Source: JBIOHP01 sp044449065 (lineage in GTDB: Bacteria > Bacteroidota > Ignavibacteria > UBA10030 > SZUA-254). From it: a stretch of 64,000 nt of DNA. Position 1 is the first letter of the stretch, and every line of letters begins with the position of its first letter. Below, piece by piece: positions 17,932-27,278 of the stretch. Under the pieces are notes generated by a model, which was given only the letters and a program-made list of their open reading frames with translations, was not told the origin of the DNA and did not search any database. The stretch is taken from contig JBIOHP010000007.1 of NCBI GenBank assembly GCA_044449065.1, positions 1 through 64,000 of the forward strand. Reading direction: 5' to 3'. Both the position numbers and the translations under genes were made by a program.

Positions 17932-19680
17932 TCACTTAATCAGAAGCATTTTTCTCGTTTGCGAAAAATGCTTCACCGGATCGCTCACGCTCGTTGCGTC
18001 GAGCCGATAAAAGTACAATCCGGATGGCAAACTGTTCGCATCGAATTGTACAGATTTTTCACCCGGCTGCTCTGTTCTGCTCACTAATGTTCGCACTTCC
18101 TCCCCGAGTATATTGTAAACGGCAAGACGGACATAAGACTCGTTGGGCAATTGATAATTAATGAGTGTTGTCGGGTTAAACGGGTTGGGGTAGTTTTGGG
18201 ATAAAGAATAACTTTGCGGCACAATCCCTTTTTCCGATGGAACTCCAGTTACAATGGTTGAACGGATGCGAATGAGATTGTATCCGGAACCAAAATTGTA
18301 GATGTTGCCGGCACTATCTAGTGCAGAAAAAGAATAGTTCATGGGTATCCAGGAAGAATCGGACCATTTATAATGCCACACAGAAGATCTATTTCCGTTA
18401 ATATCATAAGTATATATAAAACGCTCATCATTCACCCATTGACCGTTTGACCAAATTTCGTTAAACATGGAAAGCATCTTTCCATCGGCATTATAGGTGC
18501 ATTCAAAACGCTGCTCATTCACCCATTGGTCGTTCAACCAGATCTCCCAGTTCGAGGTAAGAAATTTTCCGCTCGCATCATAAGTAAAGGTTTGGTGTTC
18601 ATAATTCACCCATTGACCGTCCAACCAAATTTCTTGCAAGGCAGTAAGTCTGTTTCCTTTTGCGTCGTAGGTCCATGAATTGCGTTCAGCATTTACCCAT
18701 TCAACCCCCGACCATACTTCGATCACTTCGGTAAGTATATTCCGGTTTATATCATATGAGCATGTGTCGTGCACATCATTCCACCAGTAACCGTTCAACT
18801 TCAACCAGATTTCGTGTAACGCGGTAAGTTTATTCCCGTTTGCATCGTATGTCCATGAGTAGCGATCATCATTAACCCATCCACTATCCGTCCCGACTTC
18901 ACCCAATTCGGAAAGCATATTCTCGTTTACATCATAATTCCAAGTGGAGCGATAATTTCCCAACCATTGACCGTTTGTCCAGACTTCGAACAAATCGGAA
19001 AGGATTTTCCCTCTTGCATCATAAGTATCGGTGGAGCGAGATCCATTTACCCACCCACCATTTGACCATGTTTCGTATAATTCGGAAAGTCTTCTCCCGT
19101 TCACATCATAAGTATCGGTAGTACGATCAACATTCACCCAATGATCGTTGGACCAGATTTCGTATAGCTGGACGAGCCGATTCCCGTTTGCGTTGTAGGT
19201 GTTGGTAAAGCGGGAAGAATCCACCCACGTATTGCAATTCATTTTCTGTGTTAAATCGGACGTCATCTTAGCATTTGCATCGAATGAATATACATGCCTG
19301 ATTGTATCAGTAGTGCTAATAACAACCGCCGTATCAATAACAGAAATTTGCCCCGTAGGAAATAGCATCCCTTTGAATGGATCAACCCTGTTGTGATTTC
19401 GTTTATAATTATATCGGACACCGGGGAGTGGATGCGTTGTTCTTTTAAAAAACATACTGTCCATGAGAAGCATACTATCCGCAGGAAGCCGATGATTGCG
19501 GGAGAAATCAGAAGGAAATTTACCATCTGTTCCCTCGCCGAACTTTCCGCCGTTTATCACAGAAGGCAATCGATCATTTCCATAAAGTTGCCTGTCCTGC
19601 GATTGTTGGCACGATGTACTGGAAGGGAATAAAACGCTAATCAACAATCCAATGATAAACATTGTAGTAACAATCTTCAT
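17932..19680 (-). CDS. T9SS-secreted YD-like repeat protein, copy 1
   Basis: A 582-residue exported protein. A signal peptide (residues 1-24) and a ~100-residue N-terminal region are followed by roughly ten tandem repeats of about 28 residues (pattern TYDANGNRLSxLxExWSNGQWVNxxRxT). The TYDANG core resembles YD/RHS repeats, which form beta-structured shells in larger RHS proteins, but there is no RHS core domain or toxin tip. The C-terminus is a T9SS sorting domain (NYPNPFNPTT...RKMLLIK). It is the last of three tandem paralogues, and an intrinsic terminator follows. Role probably adhesive or structural; unproven. Confidence 0.85.
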   Translation of the reverse strand: MKIVTTMFIIGLLISVLFPSSTSCQQSQDRQLYGNDRLPSVINGGKFGEGTDGKFPSDFSRNHRLPADSMLLMDSMFFKRTTHPLPGVRYNYKRNHNRVDPFKGMLFPTGQISVIDTAVVISTTDTIRHVYSFDANAKMTSDLTQKMNCNTWVDSSRFTNTYNANGNRLVQLYEIWSNDHWVNVDRTTDTYDVNGRRLSELYETWSNGGWVNGSRSTDTYDARGKILSDLFEVWTNGQWLGNYRSTWNYDVNENMLSELGEVGTDSGWVNDDRYSWTYDANGNKLTALHEIWLKLNGYWWNDVHDTCSYDINRNILTEVIEVWSGVEWVNAERNSWTYDAKGNRLTALQEIWLDGQWVNYEHQTFTYDASGKFLTSNWEIWLNDQWVNEQRFECTYNADGKMLSMFNEIWSNGQWVNDERFIYTYDINGNRSSVWHYKWSDSSWIPMNYSFSALDSAGNIYNFGSGYNLIRIRSTIVTGVPSEKGIVPQSYSLSQNYPNPFNPTTLINYQLPNESYVRLAVYNILGEEVRTLVSRTEQPGEKSVQFDANSLPSGLYFYRLDATSVSDPVKHFSQTRKMLLIK

Positions 19681-19786
19681 AAATCACCTTCTTAATTGTT
19701 GGTTCATTGTCATGAAAAATCTACTCCATCTGGAAAAACTTTGTCTTATAAAAATTAAGCGTAGTGCAAACTATCCTATCGTTATA

Positions 19787-21526
19787 TTATTTAATCAATA
19801 ACATTTTGCGAATCTGAGAAAAATGTTTCGCCGGATCGCTCACACTCGTTGCATCGAGGCGGTAAAAATAAATACCGGATGATAAACCATTGGGGTTAAA
19901 TTCTACCGATTTTTCACCCGGCTGCTCTGTTCTGCTCACTAATGTTCGCACTTCCTCCCCGAGTATATTGTAAACGGCAAGACGGACATAAGACTCGTTG
20001 GGCAATTGATATTTAATTATTGTTGTTGGGTTAAACGGGTTGGGGTAGTTTTGAGATAAAGAAAAGCTTTGCGGCATATTCCCTTTTTCCGGGGTAACTC
20101 CCGTTACAATGACAGAGCGGATGAGAGTGATGTTGTAGCCGACGCCGAAATTGTAAAAATTGCCCGCGCTATCTTCCGCCGCAAAAGGATAATCGCCGGG
20201 CAACCAGGTAGAGTTAGTCCACGTTTGGTGCGAAAACGAAGCCAGATTTCCACCTGCATCATATGTGTAGAGAGCACGCTCATAATTCACCCACTGACTG
20301 TTCGACCAAAGTTCGGCAAGCTGGGAGAGCGCATGCCCCCCGGGGTCGTACATATCGGTGTAACGCTCGCCATTATTCCATTGACCGTTTGACCAGGTTT
20401 CGTACAATCCTGTAAGCATGTTCCCATCAGCATCATAGGTGTACGTTTGGCGGTCATAATTCACCCATTGATCGTTCAACCAGGTTTCGAGCAATGAGGA
20501 TAGACGATTCTCATCGGCGTCGTAGGTAAAGGTTGAGCTATCAGTATTTACCCACGCGCTATCCGTCCAGATTTTGGCGACATTGGAAAGTTCATTCCCG
20601 TTTGCATCATACGCGTAGGTATTGAGGCCGGCATTCACCCATCCGCCGTTCGACCATGTTTCGTTCAGCCAGGAAAGCTCATTGCCGTTCGCGTCGTACG
20701 TGAAGGTATTGCGTCCGGAACCCACCCATTGATTGCCCGACCAATATTCGTCAACCTCGGAGAGCATCTGCCCGTTCGCGTTATAGGTGTAGATGTTGCG
20801 ATCAGAATTTCCCCATTGATTGTTTATCCAGCTCTCATGCAATTCGGAAAGGATATTTTCATTCGCATCATATGTATCGGTGTAACGATCAACATTTACC
20901 CACTGATTATTTGACCAAGTTTCGTACAACGAGGAAAGTATATACCCCTTTGCATCATAGGTGTACGTGCTGCGATAATTATTCACCCATTGGCCGTTTA
21001 ATGAGATTTCCTGCAATATGGACAGGCGTTTCCCATTGGCGTCATACGTGGTGGTATTACGGGAAATGTTCACCCACCCGCTGTCGTTCCATTTCTGGCT
21101 CAATCGGGACGTCGCCTGCGCCCGTCCGTTGAACGAATAGATGTACCTGGTGGTATCATGAGTGCTGAAGACAATCGCCGTATCAATGACAGAAATTTGC
21201 GCTGCGGGGAATAGCATGCCATCTCTAGCACTATTATTCTTCTGATGCTGCTTGGGGATGTAGTGAGCATCGGGCAAAGGATTCTGTATTCCTTTAATAT
21301 CCTGACTTTCCGTCCGGTGCTCACCATCGGCGGGGAACCGATGACGGGGGGTAATCGACGAAAAAAAATCACGATCTCTTCCCTTGTCGAATTCCGTACC
21401 GTTAACGGTATACTGGAATGCCTTTCCTCTAAAAAATTTGTTGGTTTCCACTAGTTGGGCTCGAAGGGTGCCTCCGAATAACAATGTAAACAGGCAACTA
21501 ATGAAAGCCGCATTGAGAGTACGCAT
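19787..21526 (-). CDS. T9SS-secreted YD-like repeat protein, copy 2
   Basis: A 579-residue paralogue of the flanking genes with signal peptide (1-24), about ten TYDANG...ExWSNxQWVN repeats and a T9SS domain. Its first seven repeats are almost identical to those of copy 3 (21565-23544), including the unusual order QEIS, YETW, HESW, DEYW, NETW, AKIW, LETW. Its C-terminal sorting domain instead matches copy 1 nearly word for word. It is therefore a mosaic of its neighbours, which points to recombination between tandem copies. Located 38 bp after the stop of copy 3. Confidence 0.85.
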   Translation of the reverse strand: MRTLNAAFISCLFTLLFGGTLRAQLVETNKFFRGKAFQYTVNGTEFDKGRDRDFFSSITPRHRFPADGEHRTESQDIKGIQNPLPDAHYIPKQHQKNNSARDGMLFPAAQISVIDTAIVFSTHDTTRYIYSFNGRAQATSRLSQKWNDSGWVNISRNTTTYDANGKRLSILQEISLNGQWVNNYRSTYTYDAKGYILSSLYETWSNNQWVNVDRYTDTYDANENILSELHESWINNQWGNSDRNIYTYNANGQMLSEVDEYWSGNQWVGSGRNTFTYDANGNELSWLNETWSNGGWVNAGLNTYAYDANGNELSNVAKIWTDSAWVNTDSSTFTYDADENRLSSLLETWLNDQWVNYDRQTYTYDADGNMLTGLYETWSNGQWNNGERYTDMYDPGGHALSQLAELWSNSQWVNYERALYTYDAGGNLASFSHQTWTNSTWLPGDYPFAAEDSAGNFYNFGVGYNITLIRSVIVTGVTPEKGNMPQSFSLSQNYPNPFNPTTIIKYQLPNESYVRLAVYNILGEEVRTLVSRTEQPGEKSVEFNPNGLSSGIYFYRLDATSVSDPAKHFSQIRKMLLIK

Positions 21527-21564
21527 ATTTTTAATCCTTTCTGGAAATTATTTTTATTTTCTGC

Positions 21565-23544
21565 TTACTTCAGCAATATGAGTTTTTTTGTTTCATTGAA
21601 TGATCCGGCTTGAAGATGATAAAAGTAAACGCCGTTTGATAATCGGTTTGCATTAAAGTTTACCGACTTGTATCCCGGTGTTTCAACACCATTTACCAGG
21701 GTTGCCACTTCCCTGCCGAGCACATCAAATACTCTGAGCGTTATAAAGCTTTGTGTCGGTACCTGATACCGAATTACCGTTGTTGGGTTGAACGGGTTAG
21801 GGTAATTTTGGGATAACGAAAAGCTTTGCGGGATATTTCCTTTACCCGGGGTAACTCCCGTTTCTATGATTGAACGGATGAGAGTGATATTGCAACCCGT
21901 GAAATTGTAGAAATTGCCGGCGCTATCGGATAGTCCAAAATAATTATCCGTGGGTTTCCAGGAGCCGTAGTTCCAAAAGTCTTCCCGAGCCGTACTCAGA
22001 TTCCCGATCGCATCATAGGTATAGAAGGTCCGATTCAAATTCGCCCATTGTTCGTTTATCCACTCTTCGTTCAATTCAAATAGCAATCTGCCCATCACGT
22101 TATATGTATAGGTAGATCGCGCGTAATTCACCCACCGATTGAACCGCCATGCTTCGTAGATGGATGTGAGCATCTTACCGTTGGCATCATAGGTCCAAGT
22201 ATAACGGGTGTAATTCACCCATTGATTGAACGACCAATGCTCCTCGAACTCGGAAAGTTTGTTATCACTTTCGTCGTAGGCGAGGGTAGTGCGGGAAGAA
22301 TTCACCCATTGAATACCATCCCAGGTTTCGGATGAATCGGATAGGATATTCTCCCGCACATCATAGGTATCAGTGTACCGAACCACATTTACCCATTGAT
22401 TATTCTCCCAGTGTTCGTCAACTTCAGTAAGCCGATATCCGTTTGCATTGGAAGTATAGGAGTAGAGCCAGGAATTCACCCATTGACCGCTCAACCAGGT
22501 TTCGAGCAACGAGGATAGACGATTCCCATCGGCGTCGTAGGTAAAAGTTGAGCTATCGGTATTCACCCACGCGCTATCCGACCAGATTTTGGCGACATTA
22601 GAAAGTTCATTCCCGTTTGCATCATACGCGTAGGTATTGAGACCGGAATTTATCCATCCACCGTTCGACCAGGTTTCGTTCAGCCAGGAAAGCTCGTTCC
22701 CGTTTGCATCGTACGTGAAGGTGTTGCGTCCGGAACCCACCCATTGATTATTCGACCAATATTCGTCGACCTCGGAGAGCATTTGCCCGTTCGCGTTATA
22801 GGTGTAGGTGTTGCGATCAGAATTTCCCCATTGATTGTTTATCCAGCTCTCGTGCAATTCGGAAAGGATATTCCCGGTCGCATCATACGCATCGGTGTAA
22901 CGATCGACATTTACCCACTGATTATTTGACCATGTTTCGTACAACGAGGAAAGTATATATCCCTTTGCATCATAGGTGTACGTGCTGCGATAATTATTCA
23001 CCCATTGACCGTTTAATGAGATTTCTTGCACGATAGAGAGCCGTTTCCCGATTGCGTCATACGTGGTGGTAGTGCGGGAAATGTTCACCCACCCGCTGTC
23101 ATTCCATCTCTGGCTCAACAGGGATGTCGCCTGCGCTCGTCCATTGAACGAATAGATGTACCTGGTGGTATCTTGAGCGCTTAAAACAACCGCTGTATCA
23201 ATAACAGAAATTTGCGCTGTCGGAAACATTATTCTCCTGACCGGGCTGATTCGGTTTTGAACCCAGTTATGATTGTATCGGTCATCAGGAAGACGAGGAG
23301 ACATTCCCTTTAGAAGTATGCTGTCTATCCGGGACTTACTATCGGCTGGCAGCTTAGTATTACAGGAAATCCACGAAGGATAGATACGCTGTTTTTCCCT
23401 GCCGAACCTGCCGGCGCTTATGGCAAATGGAATCCTGTTGATGCCATAAATTCCATACTCGTGGATTTGTTGGCTCATTGTTGCAGCAGGAATTAGCAAT
23501 GCAATCAGTATTCCGAGGGTAAACATCGTTGAGTGAATCTTCAT
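21565..23544 (-). CDS. T9SS-secreted YD-like repeat protein, copy 3
   Basis: A 659-residue paralogue, the first gene of the tandem trio. A signal peptide (residues 1-25) is followed by about thirteen repeats, three more than copy 2. The extra units (DEHW, SETW, EEHW, YEAW, NEEW region) sit after the block shared with copy 2. Its sorting domain is of a different type (VPTQSFITLRVFDVLGREVATLVNG...KKLILLK) from that in copies 1 and 2, so the repeat region and the secretion tail have been combined independently. About 1 kb of non-coding DNA lies upstream. Confidence 0.85.
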   Translation of the reverse strand: MKIHSTMFTLGILIALLIPAATMSQQIHEYGIYGINRIPFAISAGRFGREKQRIYPSWISCNTKLPADSKSRIDSILLKGMSPRLPDDRYNHNWVQNRISPVRRIMFPTAQISVIDTAVVLSAQDTTRYIYSFNGRAQATSLLSQRWNDSGWVNISRTTTTYDAIGKRLSIVQEISLNGQWVNNYRSTYTYDAKGYILSSLYETWSNNQWVNVDRYTDAYDATGNILSELHESWINNQWGNSDRNTYTYNANGQMLSEVDEYWSNNQWVGSGRNTFTYDANGNELSWLNETWSNGGWINSGLNTYAYDANGNELSNVAKIWSDSAWVNTDSSTFTYDADGNRLSSLLETWLSGQWVNSWLYSYTSNANGYRLTEVDEHWENNQWVNVVRYTDTYDVRENILSDSSETWDGIQWVNSSRTTLAYDESDNKLSEFEEHWSFNQWVNYTRYTWTYDANGKMLTSIYEAWRFNRWVNYARSTYTYNVMGRLLFELNEEWINEQWANLNRTFYTYDAIGNLSTAREDFWNYGSWKPTDNYFGLSDSAGNFYNFTGCNITLIRSIIETGVTPGKGNIPQSFSLSQNYPNPFNPTTVIRYQVPTQSFITLRVFDVLGREVATLVNGVETPGYKSVNFNANRLSNGVYFYHLQAGSFNETKKLILLK

Positions 23545-23982
23545 AATTCACTTCTTTGATTGTTGATTAATCATTGATAAGAAGTTGTTTCCTAAAAATT
23601 TTTTGCAAAGGATCGGGATTGTTCACATCAATATCTTTGCATTGCAAGATATAAACGCGTCGATGGTAAAGGGTTTCCCTGAGGCAGCTTATTCGGAGGG
23701 AAAAGCTTCAGAGTTATTAGGGGAAATTTAATAAATCTTCGAGGCATTATCAACCAACTATTTTGTCTGATTTGATGCAGTATGGCTATATCTGATCTTA
23801 GACCGCTGACCGACTATTTATGTTTTCGAGGTTTTTCCTTATGACGCCGAATTGGGGTATGATTTCGGGATTTTTTTTATAACTTTTGCATTTCTCCTTA
23901 GAATTATATATTTTTCACGATTCAACGTTCCGTTGAATTTTCTGGTAGTGTACCTCGCAAATTCCAAAACCTCAGATAAAAG
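23545..23982. other. non-coding region between divergent genes
   Basis: About 440 bp without a credible ORF. It should contain the promoters for the minus-strand YD-like cluster and for the plus-strand small gene at 23983. It is AT-rich around 23870-23930. I see no clear operator or riboswitch. Confidence 0.5.
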
Positions 23983-24327
23983 TTGAGCATTTTCAATCAA
24001 ATATTCAGGATTTCGGGCAGATCGGTTTCATACCGGTTGATCGCATTGATTGTTGCGTTCAATTACTTTGCATTCCGGACTGAACTCTACCAGGATGAGT
24101 ACAGGGAAAATCATCCGGAGCGACCGGACAAGGTTTCGTTTACTCTTTCTTCACTGAATTGGGAATCGTTCGATAAAGATAACGCGCCAAAAGCGTTTAC
24201 TATTCATGTGAACGCACCCATTGAACTAATTTGCGTTCTCAATGCACCGCTCCACACCTCTAAAAATTCCTCTCAACCGTACCAGCCCATCCGGGATAAA
24301 TCTCCCCCCGTTAGCGTCTCCATATAA
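23983..24327 (+). CDS. small membrane-anchored protein upstream of a ZnuD-like receptor
   Basis: A 114-codon open frame starting at TTG. One hydrophobic segment (RLIALIVAFNYFAF, residues ~22-35) is followed by a polar, proline-rich C-terminal region with no known motif. The composition looks protein-like rather than random, and it precedes a TonB-dependent receptor by 234 bp on the same strand. I do not recognise the family. An internal methionine start is lacking, so the start is uncertain, and it could also be a fragment of a longer gene. Confidence 0.45.
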   Translation: MSIFNQIFRISGRSVSYRLIALIVAFNYFAFRTELYQDEYRENHPERPDKVSFTLSSLNWESFDKDNAPKAFTIHVNAPIELICVLNAPLHTSKNSSQPYQPIRDKSPPVSVSI

Positions 24328-24335
24328 AAAACTCT

Positions 24336-24370
24336 AAGCAGCGCGGGAGAAGTCCACGCTGTTTATTATT
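24336..24370 (+). terminator. possible terminator or leader hairpin
   Basis: AAGCAGCG and CGCTGTTT pair over 8 bp (one G-T) around a 13-nt loop, ending in TTTATTATT. It lies just after the small gene's stop. A second hairpin built on CGACGG/CCGTCG is present at about 24440-24480 in the same gap. No riboswitch consensus is recognisable. Confidence 0.4.
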
Positions 24371-24561
24371 CATTAGATAGTTTTCGATCCGGTAAGATTG
24401 TAATTAATCTTCTCAGGATAATATCTGCGGCATTTCATGCGGCGACGGCCTTCTATTAAAGGGCTGTGTGTCCGTCGTGTTCATGCTACCGCGGACGTAG
24501 TGCATTAAATTAATTTTAATCTCCATATTTGTTTTCATTTTTATTTTGAAAGGAAATCGTT

Positions 24562-26838
24562 GTGAAAGACCTAATTCTTGCTGTGGTCCTGTTATTATTT
24601 TCCATTCATATCGCAGTTGCCGGCTCCGGCGAGATTCGCGGAACGGTCACGAGCGGAAGCAACCCGATTGTTGGCGCTACTGTTCGCGTGTTGGAGCTTG
24701 ATCGTATAACCCATACCGGCGCTAAGGGCGAGTATATTTTTTCAAACATTCCGCCGGGAACATATAAAGTATTTGTCCGCGTCATCGGATACGCGTCAAT
24801 GACGAACACGGTTCGGGTCGAAAATAACGCCGCCGAAACTTCATTTTCGCTGCGCGAATCCGCGATCGGGATGGAAGAAGTGGTTGTCTCCGCATCGCCG
24901 GTTGCAAGAACAGCGGATGAACAATACCAGTCTGCCGAATCGAAATCAATGGTAGAGTTTCATGAAAGTCCGGGATCAAGCTTCGCTGAAAAAATCTCCG
25001 ATCTGCCGGGTGTGACAGTCCGGGGCAACGGTTCCGCGCCTGCCCGGCCTATTCTTCGCGGCCTTTCCGATAATCGGGTGCTGGTTCTAGAAAATGGTCT
25101 TCGTACCGGCGATATTGCGACATACGATCCGGCGCACGCAACGCCTATCGAAGCGTTAAGCATTTCACAAATCGACGTTGTCCGGGGTCCTTCAAGCATC
25201 TTGTATGGACCCAGCACTATTGGGGGATTGGTCAATGTCATTACCAATACAATTCCCACCGCTTCATCGAACCCATTTTCAGGATTAGTTTCGCTTTCAG
25301 GCAATTCGGTTAGCGATGAATATAGCGGCTTTTTTAACGGGGTATACAGCGATGGGGGCAGCGCTTTCAGCGTCTCCGGCGGAGGACTTCATTCACAGGA
25401 TATCCATATCCCCACTGGAACTTATAACGACGGCATTCAAGATTTTAGTCTTGATCGTATGCCGCAGTCATTTAATCATACTGACGAGGCGAGCATTGGA
25501 TATTCCTACCAGGGCGATTTTGGAATGATTGGGATCGGCGGCAAGTTTTACGAGATGAACTACGGTATTCCCGGAACGCCGCCCAATGATAATTGGGCAA
25601 CGTTAGGAGATCCCGCTGCAACTTCGCGCATCGCTCAGATCAAAAAATCGCTTGAGTTAAAAAGTTTATTACCCGTTGATGGCTCAGTTATAAAACAGGT
25701 TAAGCTTAATGCGAACTATGTCGACTATAATCATTCGGAATATCCGACGAACCAGGATTCAACGGGAATTTCCGATCCCCAGGCAAATCATTTCCATAAG
25801 CAGGCATTCAACGCAACACTCCAATTCCAGCATCAACAATTCGATAAATTCCAGGGCACAATTGGACTCTGGGCAAATATAGAACAACTCACTATCGACG
25901 GCGATCAGCCCTTGGGACCCAATTCGCTTACGACAGTATTGGCTGGTTATATTTATGAGGAATATTTTGCGGCGGAAGATACCCGCCTCGAAGGGGCAAT
26001 TCGTTTCGATTATAACCGTATCCACACATTGCCCGCGGCTGCATCTCCGGATTCTGTTTTTCAAACGCTCGACGTCGTTCAGACCTCCAATGCGGTAACA
26101 GCATCGTTCGGCGCTATACAGAAGCTCGCGCCTGAACTGACGGCGTCACTAAGTCTGGCGCGATCATTCCGCGCTCCAACCGTGCAGGAACTTTTTGCAA
26201 ACGGGCTTGATGCGGCAAGCGGCACCTACTCAATTGGGGATGCGGCGCTGACTCCCGAAACCGGTTTCGGAATTGATGGATCGTTGAAAGGAAACTTTAC
26301 AAATTTCTCGTTCGAGCTCACACCGTATGCGAATTTCATAAATAATTATATCTACGGGTTTCTTCGGGGCGACACCATTCAGGGTCTTCCCGTCCGACAA
26401 TTTTCCGCCACCAATGCCAGTTTGATCGGCTTTGAAGCGAGTGTCATGCTTCAACCTGCGCAGTATTTTGCAGTGAAAGCAAGCGCAGATTTTGTAAACG
26501 CGGAAGACACGAAAAATAATGTGCCGCTGCCGTTTACTCCGCCGATGCGGGGATTGTTCAAATTGAGCTATCAGGATGAAAAATATGCCGGAATGGTGGA
26601 ATGGCGATTGGCTGCAAGTCAAACACGCCTGGGGGACGGTGATACGCCGACAGAGGGCTATGGAATAATCAATCTCGGAGCGGGAATACGATTTGTGCAG
26701 GAAGGATTGCTGCATAACATCAGTCTACATTGCGATAATCTTTTTGATCAGGTGTACCGCGATAATTTATCGGTTATTAAAGATTTCATACCGCAGCCCG
26801 CGAGGGGTTTTCGGTTAAACTATGATCTGATTTTCTGA
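24562..26838 (+). CDS. TonB-dependent receptor, ZnuD-like (probable metal uptake)
   Basis: A 758-residue outer-membrane receptor. The GTG start at 24562 has GAAAGGA 8-9 nt upstream. Domains: signal peptide 1-21; carboxypeptidase-regulatory-like beta domain ~24-100, common in Bacteroidota receptors; plug ~110-235 (RPILRGLSDNRVLVLENGLRTGDIATYDPAHATPIEAL, then VVRGPSSILYGPSTIGG); 22-strand barrel to the C-terminal phenylalanine. The plug sequence around DPAHATPIE resembles ZnuD-type zinc receptors (DHAVPID in the Neisseria protein, from memory), so zinc or another metal is the best guess. Energised by TonB-ExbBD. No metal-regulator box identified. Confidence 0.85.
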   Translation: MKDLILAVVLLLFSIHIAVAGSGEIRGTVTSGSNPIVGATVRVLELDRITHTGAKGEYIFSNIPPGTYKVFVRVIGYASMTNTVRVENNAAETSFSLRESAIGMEEVVVSASPVARTADEQYQSAESKSMVEFHESPGSSFAEKISDLPGVTVRGNGSAPARPILRGLSDNRVLVLENGLRTGDIATYDPAHATPIEALSISQIDVVRGPSSILYGPSTIGGLVNVITNTIPTASSNPFSGLVSLSGNSVSDEYSGFFNGVYSDGGSAFSVSGGGLHSQDIHIPTGTYNDGIQDFSLDRMPQSFNHTDEASIGYSYQGDFGMIGIGGKFYEMNYGIPGTPPNDNWATLGDPAATSRIAQIKKSLELKSLLPVDGSVIKQVKLNANYVDYNHSEYPTNQDSTGISDPQANHFHKQAFNATLQFQHQQFDKFQGTIGLWANIEQLTIDGDQPLGPNSLTTVLAGYIYEEYFAAEDTRLEGAIRFDYNRIHTLPAAASPDSVFQTLDVVQTSNAVTASFGAIQKLAPELTASLSLARSFRAPTVQELFANGLDAASGTYSIGDAALTPETGFGIDGSLKGNFTNFSFELTPYANFINNYIYGFLRGDTIQGLPVRQFSATNASLIGFEASVMLQPAQYFAVKASADFVNAEDTKNNVPLPFTPPMRGLFKLSYQDEKYAGMVEWRLAASQTRLGDGDTPTEGYGIINLGAGIRFVQEGLLHNISLHCDNLFDQVYRDNLSVIKDFIPQPARGFRLNYDLIF

Positions 26839-27041
26839 TAGATTTTTTTTCGTTGAATAATACCCACGAAATCATTTTTTGTCGGCATCGCACGATCGTG
26901 GGACTTAATTTTCATACTGGAAAATCTTGAGGTTTTTGGTAATACAAACACATGGGTTAATAAAATTTATACAGGTTTCAATTATGCAATAGTTGTCTAA
27001 CAAGGTGTTGAAAAAAGTATCGAAATCGATGGAGTTGTTGG

Positions 27042-27114
27042 CGTCGTCCAAAAAGTTCGGATTTGAGGATGTCCATTCGGGGAATGGACTCTACAAAGTT
27101 TTTTGGATGACCCC
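27042..27114. repeat. short terminal-inverted-repeat element (GTCGTCCAAAAAG family), copy 1
   Basis: A left arm CGTCGTCCAAAAAG and an inverted right arm (TTTTTTGGATGACC) enclose a perfect internal palindrome GTCCATTC-ggg-GAATGGAC. Arms match those of larger elements at 49043-49168 and 54882-55010. It sits in the 440-bp gap between the two receptor genes; a frame open through this gap overlaps the element and is not a gene. Confidence 0.6.
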
Positions 27115-27278
27115 GACCCGTTCACATTTAGACCCTGATACCCACACCGCCGTTACGGGCCGACTCGAATGGGATTTTTCTACACCCTGCTTAAGAAACA
27201 ACACTCATCGCCAAATATTTATTTGTCACCTTAACTATTCAATAATTCCAACTACGAAAACTAAGAAAGATAATCATT

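Noticed and set aside
17932..23544. RHS toxin or polymorphic toxin cluster
   Set aside because: The proteins have YD-like repeats but no RHS core, no variable C-terminal toxin and no immunity genes; they end in T9SS sorting domains.
24328..24561. Cobalamin or other riboswitch before the TonB receptor
   Set aside because: The gap has hairpins but none of the conserved blocks of the B12 riboswitch or another class that I can recognise.
26993..27278. A coding region before the second TonB receptor
   Set aside because: The open frame uses a non-ATG start, runs across a palindromic element, and overlaps the receptor's start in another frame; composition is not protein-like.
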